DNA from: Pontederia crassipes
Lineage: Eukaryota; Streptophyta; Magnoliopsida; Commelinales; Pontederiaceae
NCBI GenBank assembly: GCA_030549335.1
Contig: CM060187.1
Location: 55,820,203 to 55,884,202 of the forward strand
Direction: 5' to 3'
DNA length: 64,000 nucleotides
Shown here: positions 21,832-33,560 of the stretch, piece by piece
Layout of the letters: each line of letters opens with the position of its first letter
Numbering within the stretch: the stretch's first letter is position 1
Position numbers and translations under genes: made by a program
The notes under the pieces: model-generated
Databases searched by the model: none
What the model was told of the DNA's origin: nothing
The model's input: only the letters and a program-made list of their open reading frames with translations

Positions 21832-22647
21832 TTAGAACCCACCACCAGCGCCGCCTCCAAATCCACCGCCTGCACCGGCACCGCCTCCAAAGCCGCCGCC
21901 TTTTCCGCCTCCAAATCCTCCACCGGCTCCTCCGCCTGCGCCGCCACCAAATCCCCCGCCGCCTCCGGCTCCTCCCCCTACACCACCACCGAAGCCTCCA
22001 CCTTTGCCTCCTCCAAAGCCGCCACCTGCTCCTGCACCGCCGCCACCACCTGCACCTCCACCGAAGCCGCCGCCAGCACCACCACCAAGCCCTCCACCTG
22101 CTCCAGCGCCACCTCCGAGCCCGGCACCGCCACCAAGACCTCCACCGGCTCCGCCTCCTAGGCCACCACCAAGACCTCCGCCAGCTCCACCACCAAGACC
22201 ACCTCCTGCACCAGCACCTCCACCTCCACCTAGACCAGCTCCACCACCAAGTCCCCCACCGAGACCTCCACCAGATCCGCCGCCAAGACCACCTCCTGCA
22301 CCAGCACCTCCACCTCCACCTAGGCCAGCTCCACCGCCAAGGCCTCCACCAGCTCCGCCGCCAAGGCGAGCACCTGCACCAGCGCCACCGCCGATGCCTC
22401 CGCCTGCTCCACCGCCAAGACCACCACCTGCACCACCTCCAAGACCCCCACCGGCTCCGCCACCTAGTCCTCCACCAGCGCCTCCTCCTAACCCTCCACC
22501 GGCTCCACCGCCGCCGCCGAGACCTCCACCTCCTCCCAGGAAGGTCTCCTTCTGCAGCAAACGCCCTTCGGCTATCCCTACAACCATAGCTGCGGCGATC
22601 AACATCAATCCCAACCCCAGCGCACAGTGCTCATGAGCCCTCCCCAT
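21832..22647 (-). CDS. Secreted glycine-rich protein (GGX repeats), cell-wall type
   Basis: A single exon of 271 codons. I chose ATG 22,647 because it is followed by a signal peptide (GLGLMLIAAAMVVGIAEG); upstream in-frame Met codons would add an unrelated leader without a signal. After RLLQKETF nearly all remaining residues are Gly with regular Leu, Ala or Phe, in GGGLGGGAGGG and GGGFGGGAGGG modules. The C-terminal third shifts from Leu to Phe modules with a repeated GGGKGGGFGGG. No RNA-binding or Cys-rich domain is present, which fits the structural class of plant glycine-rich proteins found in cell walls. A TATA-like site lies about 65 bases upstream. The DNA is highly repetitive, so repeat number may differ between individuals or assemblies. 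Confidence 0.85.
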   Translation of the reverse strand: MGRAHEHCALGLGLMLIAAAMVVGIAEGRLLQKETFLGGGGGLGGGGGAGGGLGGGAGGGLGGGAGGGLGGGAGGGLGGGAGGGIGGGAGAGARLGGGAGGGLGGGAGLGGGGGAGAGGGLGGGSGGGLGGGLGGGAGLGGGGGAGAGGGLGGGAGGGLGGGLGGGAGGGLGGGAGLGGGAGAGGGLGGGAGGGFGGGAGGGGGAGAGGGFGGGKGGGFGGGVGGGAGGGGGFGGGAGGGAGGGFGGGKGGGFGGGAGAGGGFGGGAGGGF

Positions 22648-22708
22648 GGTCTCTCTTCTCCAAGTGAGCTCTCGATTAGTGTCTGGAGGACGCCGAAGCT
22701 TTGATGCA

Positions 22709-22718
22709 CTTATAGAGT
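22709..22718 (-). promoter_or_regulatory. Putative TATA box of the glycine-rich protein gene
   Basis: The minus strand reads CTCTATAAGTGC about 65 bases before the ATG at 22,647. This spacing leaves a leader of roughly 30 bases. Confidence 0.45.
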
Positions 22719-23285
22719 GAGAATTTAATGCAGGCAGCTGTTCTCTCTCTGTAATGTGATTAGAGATACACAGGAGAGTAATGGAGCCGGGAGTAAGTTG
22801 ATAGATCGGCACAGATCGAAAAGGGGAGGATACCATTAAGGCGAACAATGTCATGCATCGATCGTTGTCTAGGGTTCATTGTTTTCTACTTTGATCGAGT
22901 GGAAGCGTGCCGGTGTGCAATGCTCCCCTTAAATGCCACGCGTATTTAGTCCCACTCCTCAACCAACTCGATCGAGTCACTAGTTTATGTTTTCTATCCC
23001 ACGACCGACGTCGAGGCGTCAACAAAGTATACTTATAGCCACTGGTCGCGGAGGAACATTGATACGTGCATGGGGGTGCATGCATATGCTTTAAACTTCA
23101 CGTGAAATGTTGGGTGTACACCGTGCTCACTCGCCCCCTCTCCTCTCTCCTTTCTTTTTCTCTGCTTTTCTCAACTACATTTGAGCTCTGTAGTTATATT
23201 CTTTATCTAGCGTGAATCATATATAGTTCTACCGGCCTAATTATATATGTATATATATATATAACGTCACACCATCTTAGCCGTT

Positions 23286-23329
<44 letters not shown>

Positions 23330-25259
23330 ATTCTCGACTCAAGATCTTTTTCTGGCTATTATAATACAAGGAAGATGCTCATTTTCAACAGACGATTTTC
23401 GACAATCGGAAATCATTCACATTTTTCTACGACGAATTTTATTTTGAAATACTGACGGGCAAAATATGTCCGTTGCTAATATCGACAGCAACTGTCGGTA
23501 CTTGATCGAAATTATACTAATGATTTCTAATTAGATTTTCGAGTATAAGAAAAAAGTAATTAATCTAAAAAAGCAAAACAAAAAATATCTCAGTTAGTTT
23601 ACTAAGAAGGTGGTTAGCATATATTACCTTAAGAACGTCTAATGCATCCTCTTACACGCACGTGTAGCGTGCGCATGGCATCCGACCGGATAAACTGCTA
23701 AGATATATATATATATATATATATATATATCGGCACGAACATTCATAAGGGATTGATTAAACTAGCAATGCAAAATATTTCCTTCTTCATTCATAATAAT
23801 CAAATGTATGATTCTAAATGAATAAAATAAATCAAGAGCAAAGTTCTCAAAGTTTTCCCAAACTCTGAGTTAGCAATGAGCATGTAGTGTTACTCCATGC
23901 TATGGGAAAAAAGAACTAGAGAGTAGAGAGGGCCTCTAAGAACCTGCAAGGCGACGTTGTTGTTCTGCTTCACTACAACGATTTCTCATCAATTTATTGT
24001 TTTAATATATATTGTCCCCGAAACAAATTAATGCTTTAACAAATAATCGCACAATCAATCGGATAAACTAAAACTTTAGGCTATGTTAGTCACAATAAGA
24101 AAAATAATATTTTTCAACGATTTTGTCCGTCGGAAAATCGAAAGAAATCATTGAAAACGGATAGGTTTACCGACGGGTTTACCGACGAAAATGATCCGTC
24201 AAAAAAGAGGACGTCGAAAAATCCCGTCGAAAGTTTTGATAGTTGGAACCGTCGCAAAATTTCGACGGCCGCAATCGTCGAAATGTTCCGGCGGTCGTAA
24301 CCGTCGAAACATTCCGGTGGTCGCAATTAATTTGGCCAAAGGATTAGAAAAAAAAACCGATTCAGACATGGTTCACACCATAGCCAATGCTCCCCTTCTT
24401 TCTCCTCCCATTGTTCATTTTGGTCATGAGATCGATGGCAGTGCACAAGCGTAAGAAATAGAAAGAGTAGTTATTCATTATGTTAAGAAGAGTAGTTAAT
24501 CTTAATTTCTTAAGATTCCCTTAAAACATGATATGTTTGAATCCATTCTATTATTTTAACTTGTTTGGAGAAAAGATCTTTTGTTCTTCTTCCACACACA
24601 CTAGCAAATAAAACAAAAACATGTGCTTAAGATAGATTTATTCATTTAACAATGAAGGATTAAGAGAAAGTACAGAACCCATATATACACAAACTAATTA
24701 TATATCATGACAGCAACATGCCAATATGTACAAAGATTGACAGGATGACAACCGAGAAAAAAAAAAGATTGACAGGATGAGCTATATGTGCTATTGAACT
24801 TTCATGACAGCAAATGTTTTCGAAGAAAATGATGGGCGCAGGCACATACATTCAACAAAGAATTAATGCATCTCATTTAATTGCATCACATGTTGATGTT
24901 GGACTACTCATGGTGTGGCTCACCGAATCCATCGTCTACGCGTAGATATCATGGTACCAAGCAGTCAATAACACATCCCACCATGTCGGCCTACAAGCAA
25001 GCTTCAAAACCTTGGCAAGAACTGACCATTCGGTCAGAGAGAGAGAGAGAAGCTCTTTTTCACTGCCTATAATTAACATATAAAAGTTTAATAGGAAAAT
25101 AATTTCCACAAATAATTCAGATCCCAAGATAGATGAAATGACTCGAACTTGAAGTTGTTTAATTTTTATTCTTTACATCACATGGGATGCCAGCCTAACA
25201 CAATGAATACATTAGAACATTAAATATAACAAAATGTAGTTAAAACAAATTATAAAATA
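22719..25259. other. Intergenic with TA microsatellites and CACTA-like fragments
   Basis: Upstream region of the glycine-rich gene, (TA)n tracts (23,287-23,326; 23,703-23,731), and two stretches with 'cgacgg/ccgtcg' repeats described separately. No gene is supported. Confidence 0.4.
24091..24330. mobile_element. Possible CACTA transposon end (subterminal repeats)
   Basis: It starts CACAATAAGAAAAA, close to the CACTACAAGAAAA ends of plant CACTA elements. Dense copies of 'ccgtcg', 'tcgacgg' and 'cgtcgaaa' in both orientations follow. A related but weaker stretch lies at about 23,380-23,520. No transposase or opposite end was found, so this is tentative. Confidence 0.35.
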
Positions 25260-27432
25260 TGTAACAGTCAGAAAATTTTCAAATTTAAAATTATTTTTTT
25301 AAAGTAAAATAAATCCAAAATTTTAGATTTTGTTAAAAAAAAGTAAAATGTGAAAAAAGGTAAAAGTATAATTAGAGGAAGGATAAGAGAAGAGAAAAAG
25401 ATAAGATAAGAAATGTTTAGAACAAAACTGTCATTAGATAAGAGATAGAAAAATATTATTCCTAATTAGATTAGGAGTTGAAATTATAATAAGATTAATA
25501 CAAAAGAGTTTCAACGAGAGTTAAAAATAAAACTTTTATGTCCAAACATATATATAATATAAAATAATATTATATTATTATTGTATTTTAAAAAAATTAA
25601 ATGATAAGAATAATAATTAATTATTTAATTTCCAAATTTAGGAATAAATATGTTTAGTAGAAATATAATAAAGAAAAGTTAATTAAGATTTAGGATGTGA
25701 AATATGATTAGGAGTTCTAAATAGATTAAAACTTGTGAAATTTTCTCTATAAATAGGATCTTAAAGATCTTTTCCAAGCTATTTTCTCTTATCTCTACAC
25801 GTGTTTTTTTCCTTCAATTTTGTCCTACATTTTATCTCTCCTCGAAGCACGTCAGTGCTAAAACTTTTGGAACTCTTCGTCGCCCATCCCTCTGTCAACG
25901 AACACCAAAGTCATTGCTAAAAAACAAGCATGGTCATAGAAAAGCTTGCGTAAACTTTTGAGTTCAAGGTAGTTCTATCTAGATATGTACGTACAGATTT
26001 TAATTTTACTTTGGATGTATTTTCTTAATAGAATAATAAAGTTAAAGAAAGATTAAAATATATCTTATGTTTTCCTATCAACCATCAATAAGATAGTTCA
26101 TCAAGATCATTTGTTTTGGTACCCAAAATCTCGGTCAAATTTGACAAAAAACCACTTGAGTTCTACTTTACATAACTCGACCCAAGTTGCTCCAACCTAA
26201 CTCAAGTTTGACAATGTTTTTCAGATGCGTTTTCGATAGCACAAAATCTGACCCGAATTCGATGCCAACTCAGTCCGATTTTTATGTAACCCGGCTCGAG
26301 TTCCATCTCATATTATGAACGAATATTCAATCGAGATGATATGCCTATTGTTTTAGAATTCCGGCCTAGATTCTCACATTAGAAAACTAGGAAGAAGAAA
26401 CATGAATGATTCAGACCGAGCTTGTACCACCCGGCACAAATTTTGAGGCAACCCAACTCGGGTTGACCTTATCCTGCCCGAGTTTATATGATTTTTAGAA
26501 ATCATTATTCCAGAATTTGTTGTGGTGTTAAATAATCATTTTATCCTTATTATGAACGTGTTTAAATGAAGCCTCCAAAGATAGATAATTAGGTAATAAG
26601 ATTAAAAAAACTATAAAACACTGGAAGCCATTATTTTCTAAGATTACAAATTTACAAGTACTGATTATTTAAGTATCCCGCTTCAGGATTGACATATAAT
26701 TCTTACAATTTACAAGAATACAAGTTCACAAGTATAAGTCATAAATAAATGTGACCTCAAAATTTACATGTATGGCTATCCTTAATAAAAATTCAAAAGC
26801 ACACATAGAAGTTTAGGAATGTGCGTGTAAAATGATAGATCTAGTGCAACACACCAAGAAAAGAAAGAACCATAACATGAATAAGAATAAGCACAAGTAT
26901 AAGAATAAGTATAAGAACAAGTATGATGAACAAGTATAAGTACAAGAGCAAGAAGTAAATATCAAAGAAAGAAAAAGAAAGAAGTTAAGTAAAAGAAATT
27001 TATTATTGATTTTATTGTCTTATTATGAAATTGTTAAAGTTTAAACTGCTTCTATTAAGTAATCACATCTATATGTATTATCTTGTGTATTGAGCGTTAT
27101 TGCTTATAGAAATTATATTTCCATGTGCTTGAGCTCCACAAGTAGTTGAACTAAAAAGTAATGATAGAAGCATGTGCAGCGACGAAGTTCATGATAATGT
27201 AACGTGCACATGGGACCAAGTCATCAAACTTTTAAATTATTTGAAAATTAGTTAACCTTTGGAGGACTATTAGGAAAGAAGAAGTTAGAAGTAAAGATCG
27301 TTAAAGAATAGTTCTAAGTTGTTTTGCTTCCACATTCAATGTAAAAAAAGGTCCATGAAGAAGGTCTTATAGGTAACACAACCAAAATAAGCTCAATTGT
27401 GTGACAGGAGAGTGAAATTTTGGGACGTTATA
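25260..27432 (+). repeat. 5' LTR of the element at 25,260-30,103
   Basis: TATA box TATAAATAG at 25,748-25,756. At 26,130-26,500 there is a degenerate array of 'acccgagtt/aactcgggt' motifs. It is shorter than the 3' LTR mainly because it lacks the AT-rich duplication at 28,300-28,380. Confidence 0.75.
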
Positions 27433-27702
27433 ATTGATATCATAATACAAAAGCCCTAAGTCTTCCTTAGGATAAAGTTAGTTGAAGATCCATGTACAAA
27501 GCATCACCAACAGGTGACACACCATTCAAAGTAAGTTAAGTTAAGTGTTGATTTGATATTTATTATCATGGATGCATTAGATTCTATTTGATCAAGTCGA
27601 TCCAAAAATAATCAATAATTTGAGTAATTACAAGAAGTTAATGTGTGGTAAATTTTTATACGGGAAAAAATTCGAGGACAAATTTTCTTTAAGAGATAAT
27701 AA

Positions 27703-30103
27703 TGTAATACTACGAAATTTTCAAATTAAAATTTATATTTTGAAGTACAATAAAGTCAAAATTTTATGATCTTTTAAAAAGAAGTTAAAGTATGGAAAGA
27801 AGTAAAACTATGATCGGAGCATGGATACGAGAAGACAAAAAGATAAGATAAGAAAAGTTTGAATTAGAATAAAAGCGTTATTAGATAAGAGATAGGAAAA
27901 GATGATTTCTAATTAGATTAGGAGTTGAAATCATAATAAGATTAGATCTTCAAAATTGAATTTAAAACTAACTACAAGTTTAGAATACAAAGGACTTTCA
28001 AAGAGAGTTAAAAATAAGTGTTTTATGCCCACATATATAAAAGATAAAATAATATTATTTTATTATTTTATTCCAAAAAATAAATGATAACAATAATAAT
28101 TAAATAATTATTTTAAAATTTATAAATAATTTTGTTTATGAGAGGTAAAATAAAGAAAAGATAATTAAAAGAAGGCAAAGGATGAAGTTTGATGTATGAT
28201 TGAATTAGGACTTTTAAGGATATTGAAATTAAGAACTTTAAAGATAAGAATATTTAGGAAATAAATAATAATAATATAATAATAAATTATTATTTTAAAT
28301 TTGAAAATAAAGAAATCATGATATTAATTACTTTTAAAATTTGATAATAAAGAAATCATGATATTAATTGATTATTTAAATATGAAAATTCATTGAAAAT
28401 AAAAGAAAAATTATGGATATGAGTATGATTAGGAGTTCTAATTAAATTAAAATTTTGGAGACTTTTCACTATAAATAGGACTTCAAAAGTCTCTTCCAAG
28501 CTATTTACTCTTCCCTCCACACTTGTATTTTTTCTTTCAACTTTGTCCTATATTTTCTCTCTCATCGGTGCACGTGCACAATTGAAATTTTTTAACACCT
28601 TTTCATGAAAAATCCTTCTGTCAAAGGACACCAGAAAACAAACATGGTCACCAAAAAGTTTGCCAAAAATTTTGAGTTACAAGTAGCTTTGTCTAGACAT
28701 GTATGTATAAATTTTGGGTTCACTTTTGCATGTATTTTGTTAATAGAATAATGAAGTTAAAGAAATATTAAAATATATTTTATGTTCTACGAACCATGAA
28801 TAAGTTCCATAAGATAGTTTATGAAAATCATGTCATTTTGATACATAAAATCTTGACCAAACTTGATGAAAAACCATGTGATTTCTACTCGACCGGGATT
28901 TGACGATGTTTTTCTTACACATTTTTTGTAACACTGAATCTTACCCGGATTCCATGTCAACTCAATTTCATGTAACTCGGCCCGTGTTCCATCTCGAATT
29001 ATGAATGGATGTTTTCAGGTTTTGACCCGGCCAACGTAGGTTGTGGATTTGGCTTGGGTTCAAAAGTAGAATAAGTAAAGAATTATTCAAGTGTTTTGTC
29101 CGTCTTTCAGCTAGCGACCCAACCCAATTTTTTAGAAACCCAACCCGAGTTCCCATGTTAGAAAAGTAAGAAGAAGAAATATGAGTGACCCAGATCAAGC
29201 TTGTATCGCTCAGCCCAAGTTTTGAGGCAACCCAGCTTGAGTTTGATCTTACTCGGCCCGAGTTCATATGATTTTCTAGATATCATTAGTCCATGATTTG
29301 ATGTGATATCAAATGACATTTTACCCTTATCATGAACATGTTTAAATGAAGCTCCCAAAAATAGATAATTATGTAATAAGATAAATGTTGTAAAACATGA
29401 AAAGCCATGTGTATTGATTGCCCAAGATTACAAGTATTGATTCTTTAAGTACTCCGTTTTAGGATTTACGTATAATCCTCACAAATTTACAAGTATAGAA
29501 GTTCACAAGTATGTGTCATAAATAAATGTGTCTTCAAGAACTGCATGAAAGTGTTATGACTATCCTTGCTAAAAGTTGAAGAGCTCGCTTAAGACAACAC
29601 ACATAGAAGTTTTTATGCATGTGCATGTAAAGTAAAAGATGTAGTGTAAAATTAATTTTATTGATTTTATTGATGTAGTGTAAAATAAGTTTCTTATTGA
29701 TTTTATTGCCTCATTATAAAATTGTTAAAGTGTAAATTGCTTGTGAGTGTCATTGCTCATAAAAATTATATTTTTCTTGTGTTTGAACCCCACATGTAGT
29801 TCAATTAAAAGGTAAGGATGGAGTGCAACGGTAAAGTTCGTGGTGATATAAAGTGCACATGGACCAAGTCATTAGACTTTTAAATGTAAAGTTTTGAAAG
29901 TTTTTTAACCTTTGGATGACTATTAGGAAAGAGAAAGTTAGAAAGTAAATATCTCTTTCAGACTCTGTTAAAAAATAGTTTAAAATTGTTTCACTTTAGC
30001 ATTCCATGTAAAGAAATGTTCAAGAAGAAGGAATCGTAGGTAATGTAGTCCAAAATAAGCTTAATTGTCGCGTGACAGGAATGTCAAATTTTGAGGTGTT
30101 ACA
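27703..30103 (+). repeat. 3' LTR of the element at 25,260-30,103
   Basis: TATA box TATAAATAG at 28,470-28,478; motif array at 28,880-29,280. A roughly 43-bp AT-rich tandem duplication around 'aaagaaatcatgatattaatt' (28,304 and 28,347) adds to its length. It ends 'gaggtgttaca'. Confidence 0.75.
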
Positions 30104-30229
30104 AAATGTAAACGATAAATCGACATATTTCTTTTCCTAATTTTTTTTCTCCAGCCAAGTGTGATTCAACCATTGCTCACGCTTTCATGTTACCCAACAT
30201 TATCTTATTCTTCATTCAATTTTATCATT

Positions 30230-33200
30230 TAATCACGTGATCCTTCATACCACACATCATCAAACCAACACTTATAATGTATTAAGGAGAGCACCCTAGC
30301 ACCCTCTAAGAGCACTTTGGAACTAATCATCTTGTTTTAAATACAAAAGATGTTTCCTCTAATTCTATTGTATTTTATCTATGACAATTCAAATCATGCA
30401 ATCTTTCGATACCCAATGTCCCTTTAGAGAAGTGCCCCCAAGCATTGGAACGCAAATGATTCCCGCCCTATGGACCCTTGTACAAATGAGTTAAACATCT
30501 TGCACAAGCGATCCATGACAAGTCACACAACACTAAAGGCTTTTGTTGTATATTGAAATAAGTTTGGCTAAGTCTCCCATTCATCTACTGCAAGAGACAT
30601 TGCCATGCTAGGATTGCCCCATGATAAGTGGTGTCAAAGGTACTTTCTTGGCCTCTACGAAATGTGTCGCATGCTCTACCATGTCACCGCTCCAAACCTC
30701 TTGCTTCAATGACATCCCAATTTGTCGCAAGTTGCCCAAAATCAAGGGACATAATGAAAAACCTCAAGAACTACATAGTTAGAAATGAACTATATGATTT
30801 GTGCCACATCATCGCTATGAAAGAAGAGATTCTGTGGATCTCGTTGAAGCAAGTTTTAAGCACTTTGTGTGATGCTAGCAAAGGAATTCAAAGACAATCA
30901 TAAGCATCTTGAAAGAAGCCAATGGACAACCATGGGAGCAACACTAGGTCATCCAATGTTAGACGACAAATCGATGTTCTAAACCATAACTACACAAGCG
31001 CAGACATTCAGACATTCAACAAATGAGGACTTTTTTTGAGATATGTGAAGATACCTCAAGGTCAATTACCTCACCTCCAAAAGAGTCATATCATGAAAGA
31101 GTCAATCTTTTTACAAGATATGGAAAGCTTGGTGGCATTGTATCTACAAAGATGTCGAACACGGGGAAGAAGACGTCAAACATGGGGAAGTGCAACTAAT
31201 TGTTACACAAACAATCAACTTTGCCTCGCTAATTTGGACTTGCAAGCCAACATGATGCTCTTTTGACTCCAATAGACGATAACTCTAAAGGACTACATCA
31301 AGGATTAAGAGTTCACAAAGCTCCAAATTCATAATCCTTGAGTGAATCAAGTAATCATTCAGCATGATTTGTGAACTATCTCCAACCGAAATTGGATTGT
31401 CAACAATGTCACAACCTCCACAACCTACTTGTTGTCGCCAAATTACTGATGAACTCGCAAAGCAAATCATGTCACCATCAAAGTCCTCAAGCAATGGCAA
31501 CAATGGGGGGAGGGCCCAAGCCCTCAAGATTTAAGGGGCAATGACAATGATGATAAACCTTATCAAATAATAAACCCTAAATCCTAAACTTTCATCCACA
31601 TCAAAGATCAACAAACCAAAATATGTTTACATTGTGATGGGACACAATGGACTAGGAAATGCCCAAAGAAAGATACCAAGATTAAAACATGTGACATTTT
31701 CCTTGTGTTTAAAGCTGAAAATAAGTTGAGTCGACTGTGAACTATTTTTTACCTATCTCGGCTTGACCTATTATTAAAATAAGCCAAACTAAAAAATTAA
31801 AAAATATTTTCTTAAAGAAGCTTAGTCTATAATATTTGTTTGGCCTTATAGCTTATCAGGTCAAGATTTATTAATATATTATATTTTATATTAATTTTTT
31901 AAAAAATTAAAAATGTTTTTTCATATTCTAAATCTCCAATTTTGAGTTGAATGCTACTATTTTTATTATTTGTTCAAAAAAAGTAAATTAATGGTGTCTC
32001 TTTTATTTAGTTTGTATTTATTTTTTATTTAATAAATAAGATTTATCATATTTAATCTAATATATCATAAAAAAATATATTTGACTTGACAGACTATTAA
32101 GTTATGCCAGACATTAAAAATTAATCAAATAAGCTAGGCTAAACTTATGTTCTTAACTTATTATATACTATATGACAGGCTTAAATATTTTTTATTTCAT
32201 AATAGGCTTAGCCTATTAAAGTGAAATTGGCGTAGCTCGTGTTCAACCATACTTATGTCATATTAGACAACCGATTGTCCAAAGCGTGTCATTTTCACAA
32301 TCTTTTGTAGCCCCGAAGAACTTGAGAGTTTGGAAGAGGTGGCAGCATCACCAAAGGTTATAAGTGCCAAGCACCTCCTCAACCCTTCCATCGACCTCGA
32401 AGAAATTGGAGCTTCTCTACATTAAGGTCCTTTTGCGAGGGAAGAAACACCTCATCACGAGGGCCTTCCACTTCTTCATTTCTAAAGTTGTTGTCAAGCC
32501 TCTCAAACTACGCCTATCATAAGATCCCACAAAACTCAAAGCGAGGAATTCATAAGAAAGCTTATCATTAGTTCAACAATGGTGAGAGCTTGTCAAACGA
32601 ACCACCTTGAAAAAGACCACAATCTTATGGTGGGAATTGAACTGCCTCGCCGCCCAACCTACTTTTGCTGAAGTCATGATCAATGAAGCCCGAGACAGCA
32701 AGGAGACTATTAGTAGGGTGCAATTGGTTGGTTGAAAGCAAGCAACGGTCGGAGCGATACTATTAGTAGGGTGCAATTGGTTGGGTTGGTGGTATGGGAA
32801 CAGATGCAGGAACTCACGAGACTCGTGGGACGGCGAAAGTGTATTTTCCCGTCCCACTGGAGCATTGTATTCTTCCTTCTATCCACACTAAAGAAGGCCA
32901 CATTCACTGATAGTAAGACTCATGTCGCACCATCATTGCAAACCATGGCATGCCAAATCCCTTGCATAACAAGTGAAAGGATCCGAAGTGTTGCCCATGA
33001 AGTAACAAGTGGATGACTTAGTGTGAAATTGACTTACCCTCATCCCATGCCAAATGACAAGTTTCATGGATGACAACACCACTTACAAAACCCTCTTTCG
33101 GATTCTAAAAAATGTGAATGACATAGACTTCTCGAAGCTTTCATCAACATTTGATGTTCAAAACTCAAGTCGAACTAAAGAACTCATCAACCATGATGAC

Positions 33201-33560
33201 TCTTGAAAATGCCAAAACCGAAGCCCTTGACGATGGAGTCTCAACATGCAAAGTCAGCACCCAAGTCTCTAATCTCAATATAGTCAAAGCAACGATGTCA
33301 CCGACTTAGGTGAAAGAGAATGTGATGTACATTCTACATTTAGTCCACAACGAGTCGCTTGGTGCCTTCTCACGGTTGGGCATTGGCAATCATTATTTTA
33401 TTTTCTATGCACTTCTTCCTTTTAACCCTATTTTTATGTTTTGTCTTATCATAGAGTTAGACAATAACAATATGTAATAAAGCACCTAAAATTTGCACCC
33501 TAATGATGATTCTTTATACCACACATCACCAAACCAACACTTGCACTTACAATATATTAG
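30230..33560 (+). mobile_element. Degenerate retroelement with a zinc-knuckle remnant
   Basis: Short direct repeats bound it: 30,240-30,290 and 33,508-33,560 share 'taccacacatca' and 'aaaccaacactt'. Inside, about 31,610-31,680 reads CLHCDGTQWTRKCPKK, a gag-type CCHC knuckle in which the His is replaced by Gln. Other frames are full of stops. A 26-base repeat ('actattagtagggtgcaattggttgg') occurs at about 32,706 and 32,758. No reverse transcriptase or integrase is visible. The boundaries are approximate. Confidence 0.4.

Larger units (their letters stand above)
25260..30103 (+). mobile_element. LTR element with long LTRs and a 270-bp interior
   Basis: Two direct repeats, 25,260-27,432 and 27,703-30,103, start TGTAA and end gttata/gttaca. 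Shared blocks include a TATA box, a run of 'cccga..' motifs, 'aggcaaccca' and the last 60 bases. Between them are only about 270 bases. These keep a worn primer-binding site (attGATATCATAA at 27,433) and the tract 'ttcgaggacaaattttcttt' before the 3' LTR, which matches 'ttcgaggacgaatttattttt' before the 3' LTR of the chromovirus at 62,968. Flanks are AAATA and AAATG, a near-perfect 5-bp duplication. It carries no coding capacity. Confidence 0.75.

Noticed and set aside
22004-22636. Plus-strand 210-codon proline-rich frame
   Set aside because: It is the exact antisense of the glycine-rich gene (Gly codons read as Pro). The minus strand has the signal peptide and TATA-like site.
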